Origin: Xylaria sp. FL1777
Lineage: Eukaryota > Ascomycota > Sordariomycetes > Xylariales > Xylariaceae
Reading direction: 5' to 3'
Length of the DNA stretch: 64,000 bases
Assembly: GCA_022578965.1 (NCBI GenBank)
Contig: MU400589.1
Span: 124,001 to 188,000, forward strand
The position numbers and the translations under genes are program-made. The notes beneath the pieces were generated by a model, which saw nothing but the letters and a program-made list of their open reading frames with translations, made no database searches and had not been told where the DNA came from. Shown here piece after piece: positions 1-11,772 of the stretch (position 1 is its first letter; the number at the start of each line of letters is the position of its first letter).

Positions 1-1997
1 GTTTCTGTTGATTCGTCATTTGAATCGGCGACGAAACCACTATCGATTTCCGAAGTTGTGGATTCTAGCTCAAATCCATCAGATTCGGAATCTTGGGCTT
101 GTGGAGTGGGATCGGAGGGTAAGTTGGAAAATGACCAGCTATTATTTGCCAGGGGGTTGATTGTTGCATAGGGCTGTGGCCCGTCGGATATGGCCCGCGG
201 CCGTGCAGTCAAAGGAAGTTGACTGACAGGAGACAGCGGCGCCTGGCCGTGTTCATCACCGATATCGTTAGCCTTGCCTTTGCCTTTGTCTAAAGGAGTC
301 GTATCTGTTGCATCATTATCGTCGTCGGAGCCAGCACAAGTCCAACTCGAGCTATCACTGCCGGCCGTCTCAACCACCACAGATGATGGTGACGCCGAGC
401 GGTTATGTAATAAACGGCCGAATCGAGCTTCGTCAAGGCCCTCCTGTCGAATAATCTCACGAATCTTGTCATTATCTCCATCGGCTGCTCGATATATACG
501 CACATATTCGCCGATCGTATTTCGGCTTGAAGGCCCATCCCTGTCCACCGCGAGTGGACTTGGCTCTCGCAAGAATCCTGCTTGGCCCTCATCAAGAAAC
601 CCTCTGGGGCTCCTCGGCGACACTGGTGAGGATCCACGACTCGTTTGAATCTGATCGGGTATGTTCAAAATGGGTCGTCTCCCCATTCCGATAATAGGCC
701 GCTGGCGCAAGTTGGGTCGAATTATGTCAGGCAAGGATTCAGTTGGTCGCAGACCCCTATGTTCGTCGTGTGCACTTGATGCAAAGTGATCGTCATCATA
801 TTGGTCCGTATTATCTCCATCATCTTTGTTATCATCCTGAGAATCGGGATTGTTGACTGGGATGTCGAGATGTGGAAGAGCCGGTGCTTGTTGCACCTGC
901 TGTGCCTGTGGCGGAGGTGGTGCAGGATGTGCGGGTGGTGCCATATCATTCTCAGCATCCTCAACAGCAGCAAAAGCGGCGCGCATGTTGATCTCGGGTT
1001 GTTGCTGAACAACGTAGTCACGGACTAAAATAATCAGAATGAAACAGATGATAGCAAGAAGTGTGATAATTTGTCCTTCAAGCACATTTATGATGATTCG
1101 GTTCGCAGCTGGATTCCCGGTCATATGGTTTAAAAAGCCAACATCGCTTAGGAGAGACCGCCGAGAATCGGAGAAAGTTGTCTTTGTCATTCTATGAAGT
1201 AGCGTCACATTGACATTATTGGGAAGCTCCAAGTTAGGAACTGGGGGTTGGGGTGGTAGGCCGAACAACATACGCAGCCATGAATGAGTAGCAGTGATGT
1301 TGATAGGTTTAGCTACAGCTTTCATGATGGTGGATGTCGGAAGCTGATTCATCACACTACCGAGGGAAGCGGGTGTGGTGGCCGTAGCTAGGAGAGGCGT
1401 CGACGGACACATCGTTGTGCCCGTCATGGTTATGGATACGGTGTTGATCCCTTGTGTCGGAGCCATATTGCGTGAGTCGAGGAGCGCAGCAGTGCCGCCT
1501 AAGCCCTCATCACTGATCCAAAACAAAAACGACCATATCGATCGCATCAGGTATGGTAGCCAACCAACCCAGACGGTGGTAACCAGAGCAGCCCTGAGCC
1601 AGACAAGAAAATTTCGAATCAAGTATCTGGTCATGTGATGGACGAATATGTGGAAAGGTAGGTGCTTGGGCATATCGGGAGAATAGAGCTTGGTGAATCG
1701 AAAAGCCGTCTTGCACAGCTCACAGTGTTTCTTCTGAGAATGCGACAGCCACTCCATCAGGCAGTCTTGGTGGACATATTTTATACTACCACTACACTTG
1801 CACGGAAAGAAGAGCGGCTCGTCGTCGGTGGCCTCGCCCCTGCAGATCCGACAGGTGTCGATATCTATAGGGGCATCGTCAGCCCAAGGGTCGCCGGAGG
1901 CGATCATGTTGCTCTTGACGTCTGCACGCGTGACTGGATGTTGTTGAGAGGGAAGGGGGCCGTCGGCTCCTCTACGTCTCACAGGACGGTCATCCAT
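1..1997 (-). CDS. SSM4: Doa10/Ssm4-type RING-CH E3 ubiquitin ligase, N-terminal part (3' end outside window)
   Basis: The minus strand is open without a stop from an ATG at 1997 to the window edge, giving about 665 residues of a longer protein. Residues 49-95 form a C4HC3 RING-CH (RINGv) finger: CRIC at 49-52, CKC at 66-68, HQDC at 76-79 and CELC at 92-95. Two hydrophobic stretches follow (about 124-162, and a second near 1030-1100 in the DNA), then a long Pro/Ser/acidic linker. In yeast and animals this family (Doa10, MARCH6/TEB4) sits in the ER and inner nuclear membrane and ubiquitinates misfolded or degron-bearing proteins for ERAD with Ubc6/Ubc7. The full proteins have about 14 membrane spans, so most of the protein lies left of the window. 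The start was chosen because the upstream frame shows no family sequence and the ATG context is good; Met31 is an alternative. Confidence 0.9.
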   Translation of the reverse strand, partial: MDDRPVRRRGADGPLPSQQHPVTRADVKSNMIASGDPWADDAPIDIDTCRICRGEATDDEPLFFPCKCSGSIKYVHQDCLMEWLSHSQKKHCELCKTAFRFTKLYSPDMPKHLPFHIFVHHMTRYLIRNFLVWLRAALVTTVWVGWLPYLMRSIWSFLFWISDEGLGGTAALLDSRNMAPTQGINTVSITMTGTTMCPSTPLLATATTPASLGSVMNQLPTSTIMKAVAKPINITATHSWLRMLFGLPPQPPVPNLELPNNVNVTLLHRMTKTTFSDSRRSLLSDVGFLNHMTGNPAANRIIINVLEGQIITLLAIICFILIILVRDYVVQQQPEINMRAAFAAVEDAENDMAPPAHPAPPPPQAQQVQQAPALPHLDIPVNNPDSQDDNKDDGDNTDQYDDDHFASSAHDEHRGLRPTESLPDIIRPNLRQRPIIGMGRRPILNIPDQIQTSRGSSPVSPRSPRGFLDEGQAGFLREPSPLAVDRDGPSSRNTIGEYVRIYRAADGDNDKIREIIRQEGLDEARFGRLLHNRSASPSSVVVETAGSDSSSWTCAGSDDDNDATDTTPLDKGKGKANDIGDEHGQAPLSPVSQLPLTARPRAISDGPQPYATINPLANNSWSFSNLPSDPTPQAQDSESDGFELESTTSEIDSGFVADSNDESTE

Positions 1998-2344
1998 CGT
2001 CTGCGACTTATGGGTAGATTCCTCTACCGGCCGATACCGAAACGACGGGTAGGTATCTTCTTATATGAACTGCTGCGAGGGATGCCCTCAGGGCTACAGG
2101 ACAAATATCGAGACCATGAGAAGGAGGGGGGTCCAGTGCGATGGGAACACACGCACGATCTAACGAGCGAATGGACGAGCGACGGCGAGGAGATGGTGAG
2201 GCGCGTGAACAAATTTGAAACTTCAGTCCTCGTTACGCAAGGCAGGGAGTCGGGAGTTGGGTCCAAGTACAAGGGGACGATTTCTTGTCAAGGCGACCCG
2301 AACCGGTTCCGGCGAAAGACGCTTGGCCTGGCGCGAGGACGGGC

Positions 2345-2404
2345 AATGGACGGCGAATAGACGGCGAATGATGGACGGGGAATGGACGGGGAATAGACGG
2401 GCGC
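2345..2404. repeat. GACGG-containing minisatellite
   Basis: About five imperfect 11-14 bp units built on GGACGGsGAAT stand in tandem, about 350 bp upstream of the SSM4 start. Overlapping open frames here are a by-product of the repeat. Confidence 0.7.
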
Positions 2405-2459
2405 TGAGCGGGTTCTCCGGAATCGGTCGACGGAGAAAATAACCACAATGGATCCCGCC

Positions 2460-2586
2460 CGGCGGACTGGATGTGATCGGAGCGAGGGGTGTCGTCGACG
2501 TCGACGTCGATGTCGGGATGAATTGTGGAATGGGAGTTGGGAGTTGGGAATTGGGAGACGTGAGTTGTGAGTTGTGAGTTGTGTCT
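2460..2586. repeat. Low-complexity tandem tracts (GTCGAC; GGGAGTT; GTGAGTT)
   Basis: A GTCGACGTCGACGTCGATGTCG run near 2491-2515 is followed by alternating GGGAGTT/GGGAATT and GTGAGTT heptamers at about 2527-2583. This is simple repeat DNA in the SSM4 upstream region, with no coding signal. Confidence 0.7.
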
Positions 2587-5298
2587 GGTTCCTGGATGAT
2601 ATGCCTTTGTGGCAACTAAAGTGGAGGGAGGGATGAATAAGAGGGTCTTGGCAGTGTGGCACTCTGGGCGCACTACGCAGCACCTACACGGCCTAGACGC
2701 CCTATAGTACGGAAGCAGGCCGTATACCGGTCGGTATCCCAGTCGGTATCCCACGCCGTGCCACAGCAATCTAGGCTGCAGCGCCGTGCACAGTGTCTTA
2801 CTTCAGTGTCTTACTTAGATAAAGCATTTCATTGCCATGGCAAATAGCAAACCACAGACGAATTCCGTATACCGATATGTTTGTAGTATACATACACTAC
2901 ACTACCTACATACAACGTACATATATACGTCGTACATATAACATAGATCGCGTATACACAAGGAGGCTTAGAACAGCAGTGTACATAGGTACCTGTAGCA
3001 GACAAGATAGGCTTCTGTACGGTCCAACACTGCTGCCTACCTACCTAGGTACGTAGCTGGTACATAGTATAGTCATCACAGTCACACAATCACAACAAAG
3101 AACTTATTTAAGCCATCCTTAGTTTGTTCCTGTATACGTAGTAGATATAGAACCCTGACAAGTACTGGTAGTACTAGGTTGCGTGTAAGGTAATGTATGC
3201 AGCATATCTATATAATACAGGTGTGAGTTTATTGTACCTATTAGTAGTTTGAATTCGCGGCCTGAAAACTTTATAGCCACATTGACGTAATGCACCACGC
3301 CTGTGATCCCTTACAAAGACGTTACAAAGCATATCCCACCATCTTCAGCAATTAATAACAGTGATTGAACTCTTTTTCTTTTTTTCTGGCATGGCTGTGA
3401 GCACCCCATTCCGCCTCTGCGCTCATTCCCGAAGCTGGTTGAGCGCGGAATCCAGAATTGAGGTACCGGTACCACTATGCCTTCACTTATCGATTTAGAA
3501 ACAACATTCACTTCCTAGCCGGCAGCATGTGGGTATAGAATGGCAAGGGAAGACCAAAATCTAGGAAAGAAACCTATACCTTATTTTGCACTGGAACTTC
3601 TAACGGGAAAGATACTAACATTTAGACTAACTAGCAGGAATATCAGTCTTGATGAAGATAGTTGGACCACTCATTAGATCAATGACGTCTTGGGTTGGCC
3701 GTACCCCTCCTACATTTCACATATGTAGGCCAAATATAGAGTCTGTCAGTCTAATTGGTTGTAGAGATTGACTAGACAGGCAGCTAGGGTTGGCCTCAGT
3801 CTAGAGGCGTGGCTGTGGTATCGTCATCGGTGGTAGTGATAGATTACTACCATGCGGACTTGTTGCAAAGAAGTTATTATCTGGAGTGTGGTGGTACGTC
3901 GGATACGTGGAGATTCGTCCCCTCCAGTGGGATGTAGGTATGTGAGGCTTGGCGCAAGTGTCTTAGCATGTGTTGAAGAAACGATCCCTATAATGCCGAA
4001 ACATGCAGATAGAGTACGTAGCAGTGGATAGATAGCAGATATTATAGGTGCCCAGGTGGAAGTTGTGAGATGATGGTATGTGTAAATATGAAGGAGAGGG
4101 TGGTGTTAATTGTAAGTGATAACTATGTTTTGAAATTTCAAGTTCACCCTGTTGTCTCTACATTTGGGTACTTATTGGAGGCGCATCTTATATATAAGTA
4201 GAGGGGAAATGCCATGGTGAGGTCTGTTATGTAATTCCATAACCTCAAGAGGTTCCTACGACATTTGCCATTAAAAGTTTTACTGATTTTGGAATACTTT
4301 CTCTCTGACTGTGTTGTTATGGACAATGTTATGTTTCTGTTATACGCAGTATGGCCCCCGTGTTAATTATCCGAGGGAGTACCTAGGTACCTAAGGTAAG
4401 GTTCTGATGACAGTTGACACTACTCACGACTTACGGCTGTCACGGATAATTCCAATCCTATTCGAGCTAGCATACGTTCGGTCGCTTCGGTCACCATTTT
4501 TCTCGCCTAACTAGGTACAAATTAGAAGATGAGACCGCAATGAGACGAACGGGTGCAGTACAGACCTTTGGGTTCATGACTTGGGAGCGCTGTCAAGATT
4601 TTGAAACAGGATAGGGGATTAATTCAAACAGGCTGTTGGCGCCATGCTGGGGCAGAGGCAAGTGCTGTACACTAGCGTGATACCGGTATGTGTCTACCTA
4701 TGCAGTATGTATGTCGCAGTAGGTATACCTACATATGCTATACTACTTGTAGTTATAGCTGATGTCAGCACCTTGTCTCAAAACCTGCACCAAACCTGGA
4801 ATCCAACTAGAAGTGCCAAGAAGGCCCTAAGCTACCTGTAGGAACATGTAAACTCCACATCATCATCATCGTCGAAGCTCTTATCTGTCGCGACCTTGAT
4901 TTTTTCCCTTCCACGCCCGCCTTTGCACTCTGCTTCTTCCTAGCCCGTACACCTTACTTAGCCTTCCACATTTGTGCGTCATCGCCTCTTGTGTCCGCTT
5001 CTCAGGGCTGCTACAGTTGTCCAATTGTTGATTTCGATTGCTGCTGGCTCGGTTTGTTACATCATCTCACCCGCCCTTGTCTTGCTGGTCTTGATCCTCC
5101 CACGCGCATTGTGCGCTCGCTCCGGATGCAACATTCCACCGTCGCATCGCAGCACCCCGTCGTATCTTGACGAGCACGCATCGACAGACAGAGAACAAAG
5201 AAACACCTCAACGCTGCCTTTTGGAGGAGAGACACCTCCCGGTCTACCACTACTGGAACCGAGCCGTTTCCATCCCACCACCAGATTATTGCGCTGTT
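2587..5298. other. Intergenic, AT-rich, no gene recognised
   Basis: This holds the divergent upstream regions of SSM4 and the 5299 gene. Alternating TA/TACATA tracts lie near 2875-2960, and exact TACCTAGGTA palindromes at 3042-3051 and 4380-4389. Short frames at 3311-3511 and 4644-4841 lack family similarity or usable splice context. A pyrimidine-rich stretch at 4890-5200 probably contains the promoter and 5' leader of the downstream gene. Confidence 0.6.
3042..3051. repeat. TACCTAGGTA palindrome (one of seven exact copies)
   Basis: The other exact copies are at 4380, 14486, 43915, 44423, 54161 and 61608. All are intergenic. Function unknown. Confidence 0.8.
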
Positions 5299-8200
5299 AT
5301 GGCTGTCACTATGGATGACAAGCGACAGCCTCAGACAAACGGCTCCCTCAATGGACCCAAGGCCCTCAACGGCGTTAATGGACAGGCCGCGTCAGTCGCG
5401 TCGCGGAGGAGTATACCCTCTAAGAGACGAAGAGGCTTCTTTGCCCGGTCCTCCAGTCTTGTTGCCAGGTGCGCACCTCAAACCTAAGTTCCTATATCCC
5501 GCCTGTGACTAACTGTAGCGACCTTTGTGGTCGCCCCCGTTCAGACTCCTAACATGGTATACCATCTTAACCATATTATTTCGATGTCCTTCTACGCCGG
5601 ATGAATACGACGAGACGTCTCCGAAAATCTGTAAATCGTATTTATACACCAAACACGCCGTCGCGCCTCATGTAAGCCCTTACTACGATGCCTATGCCGC
5701 CCCCTATGTCGACCTAGCCCGTCCATACTATGACACCCTTGATCGCAAGGTCATTGCTCCTGGTCGCGTTTATGCTGTCAAATATGGAGGACCGCGCGTC
5801 GCTCAGTTCCAGGCTTTTGGACATGCGCAATGGGAGAAGAGCGTACAACCACAGATCCTCAAGTACCAAGCGTTAGCCAAGGCGCAATACGATGACACTA
5901 TCTCCCCATATGTTGATAAAGCAGCTATCGCTATTGCACCCTATTATAATATCGCTCGGACGAATGCCCTACAAACCTATCACGAGATCATCGTGCCGAC
6001 CTATACCTTTGTCTATCCTTATGCCAGTCAGAGCTATGACGTTGTCTATGACCTAACCAGGAATACCGTCATCCCTTCAACAGTCTGGGCTTGGAATAAG
6101 ACATATGCTTTCCTCGATTCTGCTGTCTGGCCCCATCTACGGGATGTCTATGTCTTGAAAGTAGAGCCACAGCTTATTCGCATTGGTGAGAGACTTGGCC
6201 GATACAACGAGAAAAAGTCCAAACCCGCCGTTGAGGAAAATGAGTCGTAAGTGTTCCACCAGTCTAATTTTGTATGACAGAATTAACCAGTTGCAAGAAT
6301 GATACCGAGATCTACATTTGTCAAGCCTACCTCCTCCGTTTCATCCACTACCCTTTCAGCAACGGAGTCTACCCATACGGCATCGCAAGCGCCTGATATA
6401 GAATATTCCCGTGGATCCGAAGAACCCTCTGATACTCAATCTAAGCCTAGCGAGATACCAAAGACGAAAGAAGAAATTCGCGAGCGGGCTGCCAAGGCTG
6501 TCGCAGAGGATCTAGAGCTGTGGGAAGGCAAATTCACTCAAGTTGCTGAAGAAGGTGCTGCAGAAATCGAGGACCGTGTAGACGAGATCTCAGCGCGCAT
6601 GATCGAAAGCCATGCTAACACAATGGGCAAGTCCCTCGTAGCCCAGCTGGAGGCGACGGTTCACTCGGAACTTGATGGCCTGAAAAAAGCCATTATTCAC
6701 ATTTTGGAGGACAATAACAATGACTCCAATGTTAGGGATGAAAAAGTTACCGCTGCAGTTCGTGGTGCTGGTCTGAAAATTAAGAGCAGGGCGCAGAACA
6801 TCCGCGACTGGCGTCAAAGCTATGAACAAGAGACCGAAATCGCGGTCACTAAGGCTGCCGAGGAGCATTTCAGCATTCTCGAGAAGACTCGCGATCTTGC
6901 GCTCCAGAAGATTGGTATGAAATGGGCCTGGATGGATGGTGTCACTTACAAGGACTGGCAGAAATATCACCAACTAAGGGCTCGTTTCGAAGAGTGGACA
7001 GAAGACCTTAAGCGCCTGATTACTACTCACCCTGGTCTTATAGAAGCACAGACCGCTGGCACTGATATTGAGGACGAAGGCATGGCTATTGCTCATGAAG
7101 CAGCAGTGGAGCTTGGAAGATTGAAGCAAGTGGCAGCATGGAAGGCAGCCGCCAAGGATTTTTCAGATGATTTCGACAGCAATACGATGCAGTTGGCCGC
7201 CGAGGAAGCCGAAAAAAGAATTGCGGCCGCGGCCGAATCGGCACGCCTAGCAGCTGAAGAGGCCGCTGAAGCTGCACGTGAATCAGTCGGTGAGGTGATG
7301 TTCAAGCCACTTTCAACAGAAGACAGTATCGCAAATCCAATCGCTGCGGATACTGAAGAAATAGAGACGGTCACTGTCTCGTTATCTCAAAACGACCAGG
7401 AACAAGGAGACCTTGATACATCTGCCCTTCCTCCGATGGAAAGCTTGGCAACGGAACCAACTGATAGCACTACCGACCTAAGCTCTGGATATTCATCAAC
7501 ACGTGATACCGAAGCCCAGAGCTCTGTCAATGATTACACAAGCTCAGCTGAACCTGTTGAGCCTTTGCCCAGCTCAGACCCTGTAGATGGCCCGGAACAG
7601 ATGGAGGAGACGATACTAGAGTCACCCGATTTGCCGATCCATACTATCGATGAGGAAGCAGCTCCGACAACCGTGAAATCTGCACTATTCGGAGCAGCAG
7701 CTGAGTCTGTTCCTACTCGACAACATATCTTGGACGATGATGTATTTTCTTCGGCGTCAAGTGTGCTGTCTGTGGCTCAATCTGATGTTCCCGCGAGCAT
7801 CACATCTGCTGCGCAATCAGCCTATACCGCTGCGCTTGCTAGAGCAGCGGATCAGTATTCCCATGCCATGTCAGCTGTATCTGCTCAAATCTCAGGCGAG
7901 CCGAAGCCTGCTCATGAGGAGATGTTTACCTCGGTGTCGAATGCATATTTCAGTGCGATAGCTGCAGCTAACTCGCGACTCAGTGAAGCTGTGACAGCAG
8001 CGTCTGAAGGTATATACGGTACTCCAACCATCAAACGAATTCCAGATATGCCAACTGTTCCATCAATTGATTGGGAACGAGTTCAGTCGATTGCACAGCA
8101 AAAATTTCAAGATTCCGTTGACTGGGCTTCTGAGCAGTATGATTCGGCCAAAGTTGCAGTTGGCGCAGCCGAACCCACCCCAGACAACTATCTTGAGCAA

Positions 8201-8923
8201 GCAGAGAAGAGAGCCGAAAAGCTTCTAGACCAGGCTAAGCATAATTACTTTGCTGGAATAGGTCTTGCCCATGCTCGCTACTCTGAATTCCTATCCGCAG
8301 CTTCTACAGCTGTGAGCTCTCTGACAGCTACACCTACGCCTACAAATATTCAGGAGTCAGCGTCGTCAGCTGTCTCTGTTGCCAGGGAAGCTGCAGAGTC
8401 AGTAGCATCATCTGTCAGTAACCTGGCTGGAGATACCAAAGATGCAATCGATGAGAGCTGGGATCTACTAGTGAGCCGCGTGAGCTCTCAGATTTATGGT
8501 GCTCCTACACCGACGCCGTGGTACGAGAATTTGTATGCGGCCGCCAGTGACTCTGCTGTGTCTGCTACCGAGGCTGTCGCCGATCGCATATCCTCTGCCT
8601 CATCACTAGCAGAAGAGTACGCTGCTTCTGCTAATTCAGCAGCCTCTTCACAATACGTCGCCGTGAGCTCTCTCGTTTCTGAGCTGATAGTTGGCAAAGA
8701 GCCCAGCTACACCGAGTCTGTATATTTGCGTCTTGCTCACGCTTATACAACAGGACTTTCCTCAGCGTCGAGCATCGCTAGTGTTGCATCTGCCACAGCC
8801 GCCAGTGCTGCTAGCAGAGTAAGCGAGGCTGCAAGCTCCGGTATAGAAGCAGCAAGTGAAAAGATTTCGTCGGCAACAGACAAAGTTAAGGACAAATTTG
8901 ATTCTAGTAAAGACGAACTATAA
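5299..8923 (+). CDS. 1165-aa single-pass membrane protein with long Ala/Ser-rich repeat region
   Basis: Three exons are inferred: 5299-5468, 5545-6246 and 6298-8923, with introns of 76 and 51 nt (total 3498 nt). The first acceptor (5544) was chosen because it restores the frame and yields a hydrophobic segment, about residues 53-71 (LVARLLTWYTILTILF), directly after a basic KRRRGFF stretch. Residues 75-290 are rich in PYYD/PYVD/YA motifs. The C-terminal two thirds are predicted helical and rich in Ala, Ser and Glu. From about residue 800 an irregular 55-75 residue unit recurs, closing on motifs such as IYGTPT, IYGAPTPTP and IVGKEPS. This looks like an amphipathic or apolipoprotein-like repeat. 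I do not recognise a characterised function. The basic N-terminal flank suggests the long C-terminal part may be luminal or extracellular, which is inference. The start at 5299 or 5311 is uncertain. Confidence 0.8.
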
Positions 8924-9837
8924 ATAAGCAGCACTGGTACTGATGCTGGACTATTATGCATTTTTGTACATGACGATACTAACGCGATGACATGCTCAGC
9001 AAGAAACAAAACCAATGTATCAACAAGCCATTGCAGGGTCAGATTCTATCAACCCTGCTATAATTCCACCTCATTCTTTAGCAAGCTTACATATACCCTA
9101 AGCGACTCTTGTGTGGAACCTTGCCAATCATTCACTAAATCAGATACCGCACGAGGGCAATCCTGTTCATACAGTCGTTGGGAAAGCCGGATTAACTGCC
9201 TGCCTGGCTAATACAACGGTGATACTAGCAGGCCAGAAGATGTGACGGTCCCCATCAACACGTTCGACCCCTTTATCTTTATGAGCACTTGTCCTTTTGG
9301 AGACCACATGACGGTTCATAACTATTCCTCCCACAGTGGGAACGATGGAGAAGTAGGTGGGATAGGGCAGACATAGGTTGGGACATAAAACAGAATTCCG
9401 CAGGAAGAGGGGCGCTGGATGGGGTTGTACAATATACATGTATCAAGTATGGAGCTATAACTGAATGATATTGATGTATAATGCCATTTTTGTTTACCCA
9501 GTTAATTCTTTCCTTGTTGGCGTTGTGGGTGGTCTCGGTAGTAATGGATATCACATCCTGCCGAATTTCATTAGTTTATTCGTCGGCATGAAGCTAGACA
9601 CACGACCCTTGGCTCAGGGTAGCCAAGCAGGAATATAGTCCTATCAGGTCCCCGAGCCACTAATAACTGAATTACAGTACACTTGTACGACTAGTCTCAT
9701 ACGATATCAGAAGCAATATTGCAGATATACCGGGAGATTCAGCCCCATGCATCCAGAGTCGCAAGTTTAGATCGCCGTGACCGCCTTTTCATACAAGAGC
9801 TAGATACTATTTATGTTCCCCCAAGTGTCCACTACCC
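8924..9837. other. Intergenic between convergent genes
   Basis: This 3' region lies between the 1165-aa protein gene and the MFS gene. Short frames on both strands carry no family motifs. I see nothing further. Confidence 0.5.
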
Positions 9838-11772
9838 CTAGAGAGTAAATCGAAAGGATGGATGATCATCACCCATATTCCTAACCTCTTCGACAGGTCG
9901 AGAAAGCCTATAGTCTCTTTCCCCAGCTTCACGTTTACGGTTTTCAATCAGCATACCAACGAACAACGCCGTAGCAGCGATACCACCAAGCCAGTTGAAC
10001 CCCAGAGCGACACCGTATCCAGTAAAATATCTCGGCGCCTCGCGATCAAGGAAGATATTCGCCGCGACGACTCCAACAATGTTTCCCACAGTGACCTGGA
10101 TACTCGAGCTGAAAGCGCGCTTCCAGTGCCCAGAGACGTTATTCGCGAGCCAAGCCAGCGCCATAGGCGTAGCGATGTACCCGCCGATGGACGTGAAGAA
10201 CAGCGCGCCGTACTTCACGTCGCGACTGAGGCCCTCCTGGCCGAGGAGGATGCCGTAGCCCACGGTGGCGATCGCACAGCCGAGAATGATGAAGCCGTAG
10301 CGGTGCTTGCAGCGGTCCGAGACCCACGCCACGAAGATCATGGCCACCGCCGTCACGGCGTACACAGGGATGCTGTGGACTTGTGCCTCGCGGGCCTTCC
10401 AGCCGAACTCGACGAGGATCGTCGGCATGAAGAACACGAGGGAGTACCCCGTCACTCCCACGCCGAGGTAGAGTAGGGATCCGAGCCATATCTTCCAGTC
10501 GCTGAAGATGAGCCTGTAGGCCTGCTTATTCAGCGTGTCCACTGTGATGATTAGGGGTTAGCTATCGTTAACTAGTTTAACTAGGTACAGTGAACGTCTT
10601 TATAATCGCTATGCTAAAAAAAAAAACAAGACCAGGAAAAAAAAAAGACTCAGGGGAATTTCTTACTGCGGGCTTTGTCCCCGCCATCTTCAGCCAAGAT
10701 GCGGCTGAGCAGAGCCTTCTCTTCGATGCTTAGGAAGCGGGCTTGAGAAGGCCAGTCCACGATCAGGAACACGGCTATGAACGAGATGAAAGCCGTCACC
10801 GCACCCTCGATGATGAAAATCCAGCGCCAGGCACGGATATTGCGGTGGCCGTCTAAGTCTGCGATGGCGTATGCGAGGAGCTGTAAGAAACAACCCCCAA
10901 AAGGGAACAAATTAGTTCGTTGACCGACGAGTAGAATACACAGACACATCACCAAGAGCGAAGAAAGGGGGGAGGGAGGGGATCCGGTTACATACCCCTC
11001 CGAAAGCGCCTGCAACGACGACGGAGCAGAAGAACGAGCTCATGCGGACCTGGAAGTCGTGCCGCTTGTAGTACATGGATGTCAGGTAGATGATGCCTGG
11101 TATCACGCCGGCCTCCAGCACACCGAGCAGGAAGCGGAGCACGACGAGCTGAGCGTATGTCTTGACGAAGCCCATTGACATGTTTACGATGCCCCAGCCG
11201 AACATGAGGCCCGAGAGATACCAGGCTGTGTTTTAGTTAGTTAGTTAGTTACGGTACTCTCTAACTGCTGTGTGATACTCTAAGCTTGATACTTGATACT
11301 TACATGGCCGCACTCTTTTGATAATCATATTACTAGGAATTTCAAGAAGGATATACGGAACGAAGTAGACCTAGGGGGGAAAACATTAGTGGAAATGACT
11401 AGTGTAGTTAGGTAAAACACAATGCGGCAGGATCAATTCAGGGGTTGCTTGGAGAGGTGAGGCATAACCTACGAAGAGAGCAACATTGAACCGATTCCCA
11501 TAAAGCTCAAGTTCCTCTGTGAGGCCCTGGATGCGAGCATTGCTGATATTGATACGATCCAAGAACGAAAGACCATATACGACAAACAAGATAGGGTAGA
11601 CATGAAGATCGATCTTCCAGCGCAGACGTCTCGCAGCACTGGGATCGATCGTGTCGATGTCGCAGGGTCTTTTACCGTCGGTTACCCCGTTCATATCGGC
11701 GACTGTGGAAGTACTGTTGACGACAACATTCTTCTCCGGGTCGAAATACGATAAGCGCTTCTCTGAATTCAT
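9838..11772 (-). CDS. Dal5-like MFS anion:cation symporter (allantoate/nicotinate permease family)
   Basis: Five exons are inferred: 11772-11473, 11370-11304, 11225-10996, 10880-10667 and 10541-9838, with introns of 102, 78, 115 and 125 nt; the spliced product is 504 aa, normal for the family. The first span carries the signature FLDRINISNARIQGL, followed across the first junction by ALFVYFVPYILLEIPSNMI. The next exon has GVLEAGVIPGIIYLTSMYY and the fourth RAWRWIFIIEGAVTAF, all landmarks of the Dal5/ACS family. About 12 membrane spans are expected. Members import vitamins, allantoate, ureidosuccinate or small organic acids with protons at the plasma membrane; the substrate cannot be read from the sequence. 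The start at Met-Asn-Ser (11772) was preferred over an in-frame codon at 11832. The last intron contains two poly-A runs near 10617-10646. Confidence 0.9.

Noticed and set aside
2223..2769. Overlapping minus-strand frames of 130-178 codons upstream of SSM4
   Set aside because: They run through tandem repeats, which keep several frames open; the sequence is Ser/Pro/Thr low complexity without start context or homology signal.
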